A stretch of 55,939 nucleotides of DNA from JAVBLV01 sp031553195 (GCA_031553195.1 JAVBLV010000017.1:1-55939), one strand, 5' to 3'; positions 36,934-46,795 are shown, counted from the stretch's first letter. A program made the numbers and translations. Notes: generated from the letters alone by a model not told the origin.

Positions 36934-39402
36934 TTATTGAGGATCCACGTCGATTACATAGCGGATTTGACAATAGTCGGAATGACGGATAAATGCTTCC
37001 AAAATTTGGGTCAGTTTGTTTTTTGCGGCGCTTGGCGATAATTCTTTTTCCATTTTTAAAAGAATATCTTTTTGAAAAAGATTCCGGACCCTGGCTACCG
37101 GCGGAGACTCAGGACCCAGTACTCGCTTTCCGAACGTAGTTTTCAACTCCGAAGCAAAATAAAGCGCCGCCTTATTTAAATACTCATCGTCTTTATGCCT
37201 GAGCGATATTTTTATTAACCGGTAAAACGGAGGATATTTGAATACGCGTCTTTCGATCAACTGACTATTAAACATTCCCGAAAAATTATATTCAATTACA
37301 TCGCGTATAGCTTGATGATAAGGGTTATAAGTTTGAATAACCACTTTCCCTCTTTTGTTTTTGCGTCCTGCCCTGCCGCTTACCTGCGACATTTGCTGGA
37401 AACTGCGTTCAAAAGCCCTGAAATCGGGGAAAAACAACATATTGTCCGCATTGAGAATACCAACGATACTCACATTATCAAAATCCAACCCCTTTGTTAT
37501 CATTTGAGTTCCGACTAAAATATCGATTCTACGATCCTCAAAATCTGAGATGATCTGCATGTACGAAGTTTTCGAACGAGTAGTGTCCAAATCCATACGG
37601 GCAATGCGTGCATTGGGGAAGAATATGGCTAATTCTTCTTCTATCTTTTCTGTCCCGAAACCTTTCATTTTAATGGAACGGGTTCCGCAAGCCGGACATG
37701 TATCCATTACAGGAATAGAATATCCGCAATAATGGCAACGCAGCATGTTTATCCCTTTGTGATACACCAATGAAACGTCGCAATGTTTGCATCCCGGAAT
37801 CCAATGACAGGTATCGCATTCCAATCGTAATGAAAACCCCCGCCGGTTCTGAAAAAGAATTACCTGTTCCTTATCGTCGAGCGCTTCTTTGATGTGTTCC
37901 AGTAAAAAGGCGGAAAAATGGGATTTCATTTCTTTCTTTTTTGTCGCTTCTTTCAGGTCGGAGACAAAGATTTCCGGCAATAAAACGCCTCCGAAACGTT
38001 TCTTCAATTCCACCAATTGGTATTTGCCGTTTTGAGCGTTATAATAGCTCTCAACCGAGGGCGTTGCAGATGCCAGTATGGTTTTTGCTCCGTATAATGC
38101 AGCCAAATACATTGCGGCGTCGCGGGCATGATAACGAGGAGCCGGATCTAACTGTTTGTAAGAAGTATCATGCTCCTCATCCACAATTATAAGTCCCAGA
38201 TCGGCGAAAGGCAGAAATACGGCCGAACGCGCGCCTAATATAATTTTATAATTTTCTTCTCCCTTTTGTACTTTTGTCCATGTTTCGGAGCGCTCATTAA
38301 TATTGAAACGAGAGTGATAAATACCTACTTTTTCTCCGAAATATTTTCTTAATCGATTAATAATTTGCGCTGTCAGCGCAATTTCGGGCATTAAATACAA
38401 AACTTGTTTATTTTGTTTCAATGTCTCTTCTATGAGTTTAATAAAAATCTCGGTTTTCCCGCTGGAAGTAACGCCGTGCAAAAGCGTTATTTTTTTTTCA
38501 TTCCAGTTGCTTATAATAGTTTCAAATGCCTGTGTTTGTTCAGGGTTTAATATAATGGCGTCGGGCGATGAAGGCGCAGCAACGTCTCTTAGCCGGCTTT
38601 CTATTTTTTTTACCGTCAATAGTACTTCTTTTTTGACAAGGGTATTTAAAGCTGATAAAGAAATAGACTTATCTTCCAATAGAATAGACTTTTTTACCTC
38701 TCCCTCTGTCGCGTACTTTAAGAAAAATAATAACGCGTCTACTTGTTTGCGGGTGGTCGTTTTTTTTTCCAATTCCAAAAATAATTCCTCTAAATTTTTT
38801 CCTTCTTTGTAATGATGATGCAAACTCAAGTAAGTTTCCTCTTTTGGTCGGTAACGGAGTTGCAGTTCTTCTTCCATCGAAATGATGTTTTTATCCATCA
38901 TGGATTTTAGTAGAGGAAATGTTTTTTGTAGTCCGGTAATTTTCTCAATTTCATTTACAGATAAAACGTGTTGGCGGACGAGCGCTTCAACAATGATTTT
39001 TTCATTTTCGTTCAGGGCGGAATACTCTCCGTCAAAATCGGGATGAACGACAATCATCGACTCGCTTGCCAAACGGAATCCGGAAGGCAACGCCACCGCC
39101 ATTACGCTTCCGACGGGGCACATATAATAACGCGCAATCCATTCCCAGAACAAGAACTGCGTTTCGGAAATCAAAGGCGTTTCATCCAAAATGGAAAGAA
39201 AATATTTGGCGATATAATCTTTGGGCGTATTTTCGTGTACCCTGCGAACCAAGGCGCTGTATAACTTTTTTTGTCCGAACTGAACTACTACGCGTTGTCC
39301 GGACAGGATAACATCGTTATATCCGGCCGGAACCCTGTAAGTATAATAATTGGGGACGTTCAACGGGAGAAGAACATCTACAAATAGCGTTCGGCGTTCC
39401 AT
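36934..39402 (-). CDS. priA: Primosomal protein N' (replication restart helicase PriA)
   Basis: ATP-dependent 3'-5' DNA helicase that recognises stalled forks and starts primosome assembly, leading to DnaB reloading. The 822-residue protein has the N-terminal 3'-DNA-binding domain (VDVLLPLNVPNYYTYRVPAG), Walker A (GVTSSGKTE), a DEEH Walker B, and a zinc-binding region with four CxxC pairs (CDTCHWIPGCKHCDVS; CHYC; CPACG). The helicase C-terminal part includes MITKGLDFDNVSIVG and SQVSGRAGR. Length is normal for Bacteroidota PriA. It is the last gene of the era cluster, starting nine bases after the HslJ/META gene. Confidence 0.97.
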   Translation of the reverse strand: MERRTLFVDVLLPLNVPNYYTYRVPAGYNDVILSGQRVVVQFGQKKLYSALVRRVHENTPKDYIAKYFLSILDETPLISETQFLFWEWIARYYMCPVGSVMAVALPSGFRLASESMIVVHPDFDGEYSALNENEKIIVEALVRQHVLSVNEIEKITGLQKTFPLLKSMMDKNIISMEEELQLRYRPKEETYLSLHHHYKEGKNLEELFLELEKKTTTRKQVDALLFFLKYATEGEVKKSILLEDKSISLSALNTLVKKEVLLTVKKIESRLRDVAAPSSPDAIILNPEQTQAFETIISNWNEKKITLLHGVTSSGKTEIFIKLIEETLKQNKQVLYLMPEIALTAQIINRLRKYFGEKVGIYHSRFNINERSETWTKVQKGEENYKIILGARSAVFLPFADLGLIIVDEEHDTSYKQLDPAPRYHARDAAMYLAALYGAKTILASATPSVESYYNAQNGKYQLVELKKRFGGVLLPEIFVSDLKEATKKKEMKSHFSAFLLEHIKEALDDKEQVILFQNRRGFSLRLECDTCHWIPGCKHCDVSLVYHKGINMLRCHYCGYSIPVMDTCPACGTRSIKMKGFGTEKIEEELAIFFPNARIARMDLDTTRSKTSYMQIISDFEDRRIDILVGTQMITKGLDFDNVSIVGILNADNMLFFPDFRAFERSFQQMSQVSGRAGRKNKRGKVVIQTYNPYHQAIRDVIEYNFSGMFNSQLIERRVFKYPPFYRLIKISLRHKDDEYLNKAALYFASELKTTFGKRVLGPESPPVARVRNLFQKDILLKMEKELSPSAAKNKLTQILEAFIRHSDYCQIRYVIDVDPQ

Positions 39403-39411
39403 TTATGAAGG

Positions 39412-39855
39412 TTATTCTTTTTCGAAGACAAATATTACTCTTTCGTTTTGCAAAAGCTGCAATTCATTATTTGCAAAAGCGTAGGCATTAATCCTTCCCA
39501 ACGATTGAAGAAAACTGTTTTCCAGATCCATGCTCGGGGCGCCGCAAGCCCTTTTGGTAGAGCCAATCTCGGTAAATTTAATTTTTTCTAAATCGTGAGT
39601 TGTAAAATTCCCGAAATACCGGTTGCAACCCGCATAACCATTGATTGTCTTCGCCTCAGAATTAAACGAAAGCGTAATCTGATTTTCAATATCGCTGTAT
39701 TTTGGCTCTTTTCCTCTCATAGTAAGAAGTTTCCACTTTCCACCATCCAATGTCGGACTAACGACGGCAGGTTTTGGGGTTTCAACGGCAGATTTACTGC
39801 TTGAGCAGGAAAACAGGAATAAAATGCTGAGTAATATATAGGTTAAAGATTTCAT
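39412..39855 (-). CDS. META/HslJ-domain lipoprotein
   Basis: A 147-residue lipoprotein (MKSLTYILLSILFLFSCSSS) with a META domain: LDGGKWKLLTMRGKEP, then TINGYAGCNRYFGNFT and RACGAPSMDLE are the conserved strands and cysteines of this family. HslJ-type proteins are small envelope proteins associated with heat shock and novobiocin resistance in E. coli. It lies between the DPP IV-like gene (37-base gap) and priA (nine-base gap), likely co-transcribed. Confidence 0.85.
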   Translation of the reverse strand: MKSLTYILLSILFLFSCSSSKSAVETPKPAVVSPTLDGGKWKLLTMRGKEPKYSDIENQITLSFNSEAKTINGYAGCNRYFGNFTTHDLEKIKFTEIGSTKRACGAPSMDLENSFLQSLGRINAYAFANNELQLLQNERVIFVFEKE

Positions 39856-39892
39856 AGAGTCATCTTAAAATCCGGAGAAGTTTTATTTCCGG

Positions 39893-42064
39893 TTATAATT
39901 TTTCCATTAAAAAATTGGTCATCATGGTATACAAATGCAAACGGGTATTTCCGCCATAAATGCTATGATCTTTGTTAGGATAGATAAACAGTTCGAATTG
40001 TTTATTGGCTCGAATCAAAGCGGCGCTTAAGTCCATGGTATTTTGCAAATGCACGTTATCGTCCGACGAGCCGTGGATTAATAAATAATTTCCTTTCAGT
40101 TCCTTTACATGGTTAATAGGGGAATTATCGTCATATCCGGCGGCATTTTCCTGAGGGCGTCTCATAAAACGTTCGGTATAAATATTGTCATAATATCTCC
40201 AGTTAGTAACCGGCGCTACGGCAATAGCGGTTTTAAAATAATCGGATCCTTTGGTAATACATAGCGTCGACATGTATCCGCCGTAACTCCATCCGAAAAT
40301 ACCTATCCGTTTGTTGTCTATCCATGGTTTAGCGCCGAAATATTTAGCCGCTTCAATTTGATCTTCGGTTTCATATTTTCCTAACTGCAAATAAGTGCAC
40401 TTTTTAAATTTCTCTCCCCTGTAGCCGGTTCCGCGATTATCTACCGAAATAACAATATATCCTTTTTGCGCCAGCATCCTGAACCAGAAATAATCGCCTC
40501 TCGAAAAGCTGTTGGCTACAGTCTGGCTACCCGGCCCTCCATAAACGTAAAATAAAACAGGATATTTTTTTGTGCTGTCGAAATCGGCAGGTTTAATAAT
40601 GGAATAATTTAATTCTATTCCCTGAGAAGTGTTGAACGAACCAAATTCTTTATGTTCATTTCCATATTCTTTCATCCTTTTGGCTAACTCGGCATTGTCT
40701 TGCAAAACAACCAACTCTTTACCTGTTTCTTCATAAATAGCATAGACAGGAGGCGTGTTAGCGGCTGAATAGTTATTAATAAAATATTTTCCGTTAGAAC
40801 TGAATGTCGCTTGATTTGCGCCTTCCTGTCCGGATAGTTTTATTTTCTTTTTCCCGCTGAAATCAACCGAGTATAAATCCCTGTTCAAGGGGGAGGACTC
40901 GGCGCTTGTATAATATACCCGTTTCTTTTTTTCGTCGATACAATTTATTCCTGTTACGTCAAAATTTCCGCTTGTTAACTGGGAAATCGGGTTCCCTTGT
41001 AGATCATATATATAAATGTGGTTATACCCATCCTTTTCCGACGTGAATAAAAAATGTTTGTTATCATCCAAGAAATGGAGAAAATCAGGTTCATCTATGT
41101 ACGCCGGATTGGTTTCTGTATAAATGCATTTTACGCCTCCTGAATTGGCGTCAGCCAATAATATTTCTAATTTATTTTGCAAACGGTTCATCCGTTGGAC
41201 AGCCAAAGTATTGGGATCTTTTGTCCACTGAAAACGCGGAATGTATTGATCATTTCCGCTTCCTAAATCCAATTTGGTAATTTTTTTTGCAGGTAAGTCA
41301 TATACCCAAACATCTACCACTGAATTGTCTTCCCCTGCTTTAGGATATTTGTACTTATAATCTTCCGGATATAAATTTCCCCAAACCGTCATGGAATACT
41401 CTTTTACTTTCGATTCGTCGAAACGGTAGAAAGCAAGTTTGTTTCCATTTCCGGACCAAAAAAATCCTTTAGAAATGGTAAACTCTTCTTCATATACCCA
41501 ATCTACGGCGCCATAAATGATATGATTGAATTTCCCGTCATTTGTAATGGCAGATTCTACGTTGGTATTCAAATCTTTCAAAAACAAATTATTCCCTCTT
41601 ATGAAAGCGACTTTTGAACCGTCAGGCGAAAAGTCGGCCAGATTTTGTTTCCCATTCTCCGAAAGCTTTTGGAGTTTTTTAGTTTTCAGATCGTAAACCA
41701 AATATTCCGTAATAAACGATCTTCTGTAAACCGGCTCGGAATTCATAGTTAACAACAATTTTGTTTCATCATTGCTGAATGCATAGCTTTCAATTCCTTT
41801 AGGAGTTGTTCCGTCCGGAAATTGCAAATCCGAAAATAACAATATCTCATTTACCTTTTTCCCTGTTTTGTAGGCGTATTTTTCTATTCCTGTAAAAGTC
41901 AAGGTACAATAATGTTCTCCGTCTTTCATCGAGGTAATTTTATTAATACCTTTTGCTTGGAAAGTCCCTACTCCCCAAACGTCTCTAAGCGTAATTTCTT
42001 TTTGCGAAAATCCGGTAGAACAAAAACAAAAAACAAAAAAGGAGATAAAAAGCGTCTTTTTCAT
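39893..42064 (-). CDS. Dipeptidyl peptidase IV-like serine peptidase (family S9B)
   Basis: Removes N-terminal X-Pro or X-Ala dipeptides from peptides in the periplasm. The 723-residue protein has a signal peptide (MKKTLFISFFVFCFCSTGFS), a DPPIV N-terminal propeller domain with the substrate-anchoring double Glu (WVYEEEFTISKG), and a C-terminal alpha/beta hydrolase with Ser in GWSYGGYMST, Asp in GSSDDNVH and His in KDHSIYGG. The oxyanion-hole Tyr lies in YVYGGPGSQ. Its own -7 box (42109-42116) sits upstream, within the end of era. With the prolyl oligopeptidase at 31649 it fits a proline-peptide-degrading, amino-acid-using lifestyle. Confidence 0.93.
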   Translation of the reverse strand: MKKTLFISFFVFCFCSTGFSQKEITLRDVWGVGTFQAKGINKITSMKDGEHYCTLTFTGIEKYAYKTGKKVNEILLFSDLQFPDGTTPKGIESYAFSNDETKLLLTMNSEPVYRRSFITEYLVYDLKTKKLQKLSENGKQNLADFSPDGSKVAFIRGNNLFLKDLNTNVESAITNDGKFNHIIYGAVDWVYEEEFTISKGFFWSGNGNKLAFYRFDESKVKEYSMTVWGNLYPEDYKYKYPKAGEDNSVVDVWVYDLPAKKITKLDLGSGNDQYIPRFQWTKDPNTLAVQRMNRLQNKLEILLADANSGGVKCIYTETNPAYIDEPDFLHFLDDNKHFLFTSEKDGYNHIYIYDLQGNPISQLTSGNFDVTGINCIDEKKKRVYYTSAESSPLNRDLYSVDFSGKKKIKLSGQEGANQATFSSNGKYFINNYSAANTPPVYAIYEETGKELVVLQDNAELAKRMKEYGNEHKEFGSFNTSQGIELNYSIIKPADFDSTKKYPVLFYVYGGPGSQTVANSFSRGDYFWFRMLAQKGYIVISVDNRGTGYRGEKFKKCTYLQLGKYETEDQIEAAKYFGAKPWIDNKRIGIFGWSYGGYMSTLCITKGSDYFKTAIAVAPVTNWRYYDNIYTERFMRRPQENAAGYDDNSPINHVKELKGNYLLIHGSSDDNVHLQNTMDLSAALIRANKQFELFIYPNKDHSIYGGNTRLHLYTMMTNFLMEKL

Positions 42065-42108
42065 AAAACTAAATTAAATTCGATGAAATTATTTTGTCAA
42101 CTGGTCTT

Positions 42109-42116
42109 CAAAGGTA
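42109..42116 (-). promoter_or_regulatory. Putative -7 box for the DPP IV-like gene
   Basis: Minus strand TACCTTTG matches TAnnTTTG; it lies between the era stop and the peptidase start, about 45 bases before the ATG. No clear -33 element. Confidence 0.45.
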
Positions 42117-42149
42117 CGTCTTTTTTAGATGTTGGATTTTTATTGCCGG

Positions 42150-43028
42150 TTAATATTCATATCCAAAACGTTTCAATGTTTTTTCGCTGTTGCGCCAATC
42201 TTTCAGTACTTTGATATGAAGTTCCAAAAAACACTGTTTTTCCGTAAACTCTTCTATATCTTTACGGGCCTCTATCCCCACGCGTTTCAGGGAACTGCCT
42301 TTATGCCCGATTAATATGGCTTTTTGCGATTCGCGTTCCACATAAATCGTTGTCGAAATCCGGTTAATGGTTTCCTCCTCTTTAAATGAATCGACTACAA
42401 CTTCTACCGAATAAGGAATTTCTTTTTGATAGAACAGTAATATTTTTTCGCGGATAATTTCCGAAGCAAAAAACCGCATGGAACGGTCGGTAAGTTCGTC
42501 TTTAGGAAAATAAGGCGGGCTTTCGGGAAGAAGTTCTATTATTTTTGCAAAAACATTTTCCAGGTTAAACTTTTCTTTTGCCGAAACCGGAATTACCGTA
42601 GCTTGTGGAATCATTTGATTCCAGTAAGCGATTTTTTCTTTTACAATATCTTGCGAAGATAAATCGATCTTATTAATCAATAATATAATAGGGATTTCCG
42701 ATTGAATAATTCGTTGTAAGATTTCCTGATCTTTGAATGTTTCCCCGACTTCGGTAACCAACAAAAACAAATCGGCGTCCTTGATAGCAGTTTCTATAAA
42801 CTTCATCATCGACTCATGCAACCTGTAATGAGGGTTTACCAATCCGGGAGTATCGGAATAAACAATTTGAAAATCATCTCCATTCATAATTCCCATTATC
42901 CTGTGCCGGGTAGTTTGGGCTTTGGAAGTAATAATGGAAAGCTTTTCGCCTATTAAAGCATTCATCAAAGTCGATTTTCCTACGTTCGGGTTGCCGATGA
43001 TATTTACAAATCCTGCCTTATGTGTCAT
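42150..43028 (-). CDS. era: GTPase Era
   Basis: Essential GTPase that binds 16S rRNA and assists 30S subunit maturation. The 292-residue protein shows G1 GNPNVGKST, G2-region RHRIMG, G3 DTPG and G4 NKID, followed by a C-terminal KH domain (IYVERESQKAILIGHKGSSL) that binds the 3' end of 16S rRNA. Length is typical. It heads the minus-strand series era, DPP IV-like gene, HslJ/META gene and priA. A 14-base perfect palindrome (CTGTAATATTACAG, 43052-43065) lies 23 bases upstream of the start. Confidence 0.97.
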   Translation of the reverse strand: MTHKAGFVNIIGNPNVGKSTLMNALIGEKLSIITSKAQTTRHRIMGIMNGDDFQIVYSDTPGLVNPHYRLHESMMKFIETAIKDADLFLLVTEVGETFKDQEILQRIIQSEIPIILLINKIDLSSQDIVKEKIAYWNQMIPQATVIPVSAKEKFNLENVFAKIIELLPESPPYFPKDELTDRSMRFFASEIIREKILLFYQKEIPYSVEVVVDSFKEEETINRISTTIYVERESQKAILIGHKGSSLKRVGIEARKDIEEFTEKQCFLELHIKVLKDWRNSEKTLKRFGYEY

Positions 43029-43217
43029 TTGTTTATGCGTATTTTAAATAACTGTAATATTACAGATTTATGATGATAGGTAAAATTCTCTAAAAGAGAT
43101 TCCTACGGAAATTCTTTACAAAGATTATTGTTTTTTAAGTATGATGAAAGACGATGTTAGTCCTAAAAAAACCGTTATAAATTTATACAACAAAATTATT
43201 AATTTCTCGGAAAGTAG

Positions 43218-43225
43218 CAAACTTA
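43218..43225 (-). promoter_or_regulatory. Possible -7 box toward era
   Basis: Minus strand TAAGTTTG matches TAnnTTTG, about 190 bases upstream of era. It is nearly back-to-back with the plus-strand box at 43255. No good -33 element. Confidence 0.3.
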
Positions 43226-43254
43226 AGTTTCTTATTCATCCGAATTATTTTGCA

Positions 43255-43262
43255 TATCTTTG
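43255..43262 (+). promoter_or_regulatory. Putative -7 box for the glycosyltransferase operon
   Basis: TATCTTTG matches TAnnTTTG, 37 bases before the ATG at 43300. Confidence 0.45.
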
Positions 43263-43299
43263 ATAATATTTTTATTATGAACCGGTTTGAGAAAACGCA

Positions 43300-44247
43300 A
43301 TGAAACCAGATATTTCGGTTGTTATACCTATTTTTAATGAAGAAAAGATAATTCCTGAATTACATCGGCGGCTGAAAGATGCTTTATTAAAAGTATCCTC
43401 TCATTACGAAATGATTTTTGTCAATGACGGGAGTAAAGACAACTCATTATTACAACTAATGGAACTCCCCAAAATTGATAATCAGGTTTATTTTATCAAT
43501 CTGAGTAGAAACTTCGGACACCAAATTGCGGTGACGGCCGGACTGGATTTTTGTTCGGGCAAAGCAGTCGTGATTATTGACGGGGATTTGCAGGATCCTC
43601 CGGAACTAATTCCTGAAATGTACAGGAAACACAAAGAAGGCTATGAAGTTGTTTATGCAAAAAGAACTCAAAGGAAGGGAGAAACATTTTTTAAAAAGAT
43701 AACGGCAAAAATGTTCTACCGGCTTTTGAAAAGAATCACCGCTGTTGATATTCCACTTGATACTGGGGATTTCCGGTTAATGGATAAAAAAATAGTAGAA
43801 TACCTTCATTTAATGCCTGAAAAGAATAAGTTTTTGAGAGGACAAATTGCATGGATGGGTTTTAATCAAATAGGCGTTGAATATACCCGGGACGAGCGAA
43901 AGTTCGGGAAAACAGGATACTCTTTAAGCAAAATGATTAATTTCGCCGTCGACGGAATTACAAGTTTCTCTAATAAGCCGTTGACGTTTGTCACCAAAAC
44001 AGGTATTATCGTTTTTTTTATTAGTTTTTTAGTTATAATCTACGCCATTATCGCCCATTTCTTTTTAAACAGAACTATTACAGGATGGACTTCCTTAATT
44101 GTAAGCTCTATGTTTATCGGAGGAGTCCAACTGATTTCTATCGGAATCATCGGAGAATACATTAGCCGGATTAATGGAAATGTATTGGACAGACCTTTAT
44201 ATTTAATCGAAAGTACAAATCTCAAACAAAAAGAAAATCAATCTTGA
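43300..44247 (+). CDS. Family 2 glycosyltransferase, polyprenyl-phosphate type (DPM1/GtrB-like)
   Basis: Transfers a sugar from a nucleotide donor to a polyprenyl phosphate at the inner face of the cytoplasmic membrane. The 315-residue protein begins PDISVVIPIFNEEKIIPELH and has the donor-binding NDGSKD and the DGDLQDPPELIPEM motif (DxD). Two C-terminal transmembrane segments lie at about residues 230-255 and 265-290, as in GtrB/ArnC/DPM1-like enzymes. It precedes a large membrane protein by 55 bases, the arrangement of a sugar-lipid synthase with the enzyme that uses the lipid-linked sugar. Confidence 0.88.
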   Translation: MKPDISVVIPIFNEEKIIPELHRRLKDALLKVSSHYEMIFVNDGSKDNSLLQLMELPKIDNQVYFINLSRNFGHQIAVTAGLDFCSGKAVVIIDGDLQDPPELIPEMYRKHKEGYEVVYAKRTQRKGETFFKKITAKMFYRLLKRITAVDIPLDTGDFRLMDKKIVEYLHLMPEKNKFLRGQIAWMGFNQIGVEYTRDERKFGKTGYSLSKMINFAVDGITSFSNKPLTFVTKTGIIVFFISFLVIIYAIIAHFFLNRTITGWTSLIVSSMFIGGVQLISIGIIGEYISRINGNVLDRPLYLIESTNLKQKENQS

Positions 44248-44302
44248 TTATAAAAACAAGCATTTAGAACCTGACAAAACAATGCAAATTCGAGTATAAA
44301 AA

Positions 44303-45781
44303 ATGAAAATAAATTCTTTGAAATCACAGTACATAATTTACTCTCTGTTTGTAATTCTCCTGCTGATTGATATAGGATACTCTTGCGTGCAATTTTACAA
44401 TGTCCCTTTGGATGGCGATATGGCAGAATCCATAGTTCCGATTTCCGCCATGGAAAAAACGATGAAAGATCCGCTTGGAATTAAAACGGTTATTGAGAAA
44501 GAATATCATCATAATCCCAACAGATTTTTTTCGCATTGGATATTTCAAAAAACCTTCAGATGGGGGCCTGAATTTTTGCAGAACTTTACCAACCCCATTA
44601 ATAGCGTTTACGGGACATGTATGTTGACTAAAATATTCATGCAAATTTTGTTGATAATTTTGTTTTGTTGGAGTATAAAGGGTTCTACAAAAATCTTCAA
44701 TAAAGATTTTATTCTGTTAGCCCTATTGATGACGCCTTTTTTTCAAACATACGGTTATAGAAAATATGTCGGACTTATCGACACCTCTATTTCATATAAT
44801 TTCTTTTACGCGCTTTCCTGTATCTTTGTAATTGCATACTTTCTTCCGCTTCTTTTTGAACTTTTTCATGGAAAGGAGATGAAAATTCATTGGCTGATAA
44901 AACTTTTCTGGATTCCTTTGGCGTTATTGGTTTGTTTTAGCGGCCCTTTAAATCCCGGAATTGTACTAATTGCATCTCTTATGATTGTTCTTCAAAAAGT
45001 GTGGAATAATTATTTCACGGCTGGCGACAGGCATTTTTTTCAAAAACTAAAAACGGCTATTAATCTGATCCCGAAAAATTATTATTTTTACTTGATTCCC
45101 GTTTGTATTCTATCACTTTATTCCCTATATGTAGGGACTTATAACAGCGCAAAATTTTGGGATAAAATGCCTCTTTCCGAACTTTATTCCCGGCTTCCGA
45201 AAGGTCTGTATGACATGTTTTTTGAAGATGGATGGTGCTTTTTATATCTAGGCATTGTTCTTGCTGTTAACATTGTTCTCTTAAATGTAAAATACCGGAC
45301 TCCGAAAGGAAAGAAAATTCTGAATGCATTTATTTGGGTAAGTATATTTTCACTGATTTATATTCTTTTATTGCCATTAGGCGGATATAGGAATTACCGG
45401 CCAAACGTAATCCGGTCCGATACTTTTATGCCGGTTATTATATGCCTGATTTTTCTTTTTGGCGTTTCTACCTTTTACTTGATTAAAGAAATATCAAATC
45501 GGAATAAAATATGGTACTACCCTATAATTGCGATATTCTTATTTTTATATACTAAAGCCGATAATCATATGGGAATAGGAGAAAATCGTTGCGAAAGACA
45601 GAATCTAATGACCATTGCGCAATCGAAAGAAGATGTAGTTTGTTTACCCAACGATTGTCACGCGGCAACATGGGGGCCGATATCCAAACCCGAAGATTCC
45701 CGCGATTATGGAAAATTGCTTTACATTTGGAAAATAACCGATAAGCCTAAGCTGTTTTATAATGAATTTGAAAAGGAATAA
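44303..45781 (+). CDS. Polytopic membrane protein, possible GT-C-type glycosyltransferase
   Basis: A 492-residue protein with about ten hydrophobic segments (first at residues ~12-30) and a short C-terminal soluble tail. The first extracytoplasmic loop contains an acidic motif (NVPLDGDMAES) of the kind that carries catalytic acids in GT-C enzymes using polyprenyl-phosphate sugars. Immediately upstream is a polyprenyl-phosphate sugar synthase-like gene. I infer that it transfers that sugar to a surface glycan or glycoprotein, like the Gtr serotype-conversion pairs, but no family could be assigned by eye. There is no terminator-like hairpin between the two genes. Confidence 0.6.
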   Translation: MKINSLKSQYIIYSLFVILLLIDIGYSCVQFYNVPLDGDMAESIVPISAMEKTMKDPLGIKTVIEKEYHHNPNRFFSHWIFQKTFRWGPEFLQNFTNPINSVYGTCMLTKIFMQILLIILFCWSIKGSTKIFNKDFILLALLMTPFFQTYGYRKYVGLIDTSISYNFFYALSCIFVIAYFLPLLFELFHGKEMKIHWLIKLFWIPLALLVCFSGPLNPGIVLIASLMIVLQKVWNNYFTAGDRHFFQKLKTAINLIPKNYYFYLIPVCILSLYSLYVGTYNSAKFWDKMPLSELYSRLPKGLYDMFFEDGWCFLYLGIVLAVNIVLLNVKYRTPKGKKILNAFIWVSIFSLIYILLLPLGGYRNYRPNVIRSDTFMPVIICLIFLFGVSTFYLIKEISNRNKIWYYPIIAIFLFLYTKADNHMGIGENRCERQNLMTIAQSKEDVVCLPNDCHAATWGPISKPEDSRDYGKLLYIWKITDKPKLFYNEFEKE

Positions 45782-46141
45782 CGATTTTGATTTTCTACTT
45801 TTCAGATCATTATTGAGCAAACGAGGAATAAATTAAGGCGGCTTCGGAAACTCATAGTAATAACAAAATTAATATAAGCAAGAATCAAAAAATTATACAT
45901 GAAATAGCCTGAGGAAAAGGAATGGTAAATTTCGAGATCGAGCGCTTGTAACGTTTATAAAGTTTATAAAGTCAGAAAGAGAATTAGCAACGAGTAGTTA
46001 GTAATGAGGAATCAATTAAGCCATAAGCTATAAAACTATCTAATTCAATAATTCAACCCTTCAATTATTCAATTATTCAATAAGGTTAAACATTTTCAAT
46101 TAAATAAGTCCGACCGAAATATAAAATTAAAAAATAGACCG
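45782..46141. other. Intergenic region with dispersed repeats
   Basis: Holds a GTTTATAAAGTTTATAAAGT direct repeat near 45955-45972 and copy 2 of the AATTCAATAATTCAA repeat (46008-46089). No gene and no clear promoter box for the downstream flavin-reductase-like gene. Confidence 0.5.
46008..46089. repeat. Dispersed low-complexity intergenic repeat, copy 2
   Basis: Shares AAGCCATAAGCTATAAA, the following AATTCAATAATTCAA units and the end CAATAAGGT with 1277-1357, in the same orientation, with scattered differences. Confidence 0.65.
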
Positions 46142-46795
46142 ATGAAAACAAAAGTATGTTCCGTTGCCCTATTATTGGCAATAAGTTTGTGCGGCGCCAC
46201 AAAAATCTTGGCTCAAGGGGCTAAAGATGAAACAAAATCTAAAAACGAAACCATCCAACAAGAGAAGAAAAAGACAATGGAAAAAAAATTTGAAAAAATC
46301 GATCCTGAAAAATTGCAAGAAAATGTAATTAATTTAATCGCCAATGATTGGATGTTAATTTCCTCCGGGAATAAAGAAAAATTCAATATGATGACGGCCA
46401 GTTGGGGAACAATAGGGAATTTATGGAATAAACCCGTTGCCATCATTTATGTCCGGCCGCAACGATACACACATGAATTTCTGGAACAAAACGAGTATTT
46501 CACCCTTACCTTTTTTCCTGAAGAATATAAAAAAGCATTGGAAATATGCGGAAGCATTTCGGGCAAAGATCATGACAAAGTGAAGGAATCCGGACTTACG
46601 CCGTATTTTAGAGAAGAAAATCTCCCCGCTTTTGAAGAGGCGCGGATTATCATAGAGTGCAGAAAGATTTACTCGGATGAAATTAAACCCGAAAAATTTG
46701 TAAATAAAGATATCGATTCAAAAATATATCCTCAAAAAGACTACCACACAATGTACATTGGCGAGATATTAAACGTTTGGATAGAAACCAAATAA
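46142..46795 (+). CDS. Flavin reductase-like (FMN-binding split barrel) protein with signal peptide
   Basis: A 217-residue protein. Residues ~55-215 match the flavin reductase-like/flavoredoxin family: WMLISSGNKEKFNMMTASWG, IYVRPQRYTHEFLEQNEYFT and SISGKDHDKVKESGL are typical FMN-binding segments. Unusually, it starts with a good signal peptide (MKTKVCSVALLLAISLCGAT, cleaved near ILAQG) followed by a ~20-residue Lys/Glu-rich linker. A second ATG at 46277 (MEKKFEKIDPEKL) matches the normal cytosolic start of the family. The longer start gives a periplasmic flavoprotein, the shorter one a cytosolic enzyme; the intact export signal makes the longer form likely. Confidence 0.8.
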   Translation: MKTKVCSVALLLAISLCGATKILAQGAKDETKSKNETIQQEKKKTMEKKFEKIDPEKLQENVINLIANDWMLISSGNKEKFNMMTASWGTIGNLWNKPVAIIYVRPQRYTHEFLEQNEYFTLTFFPEEYKKALEICGSISGKDHDKVKESGLTPYFREENLPAFEEARIIIECRKIYSDEIKPEKFVNKDIDSKIYPQKDYHTMYIGEILNVWIETK

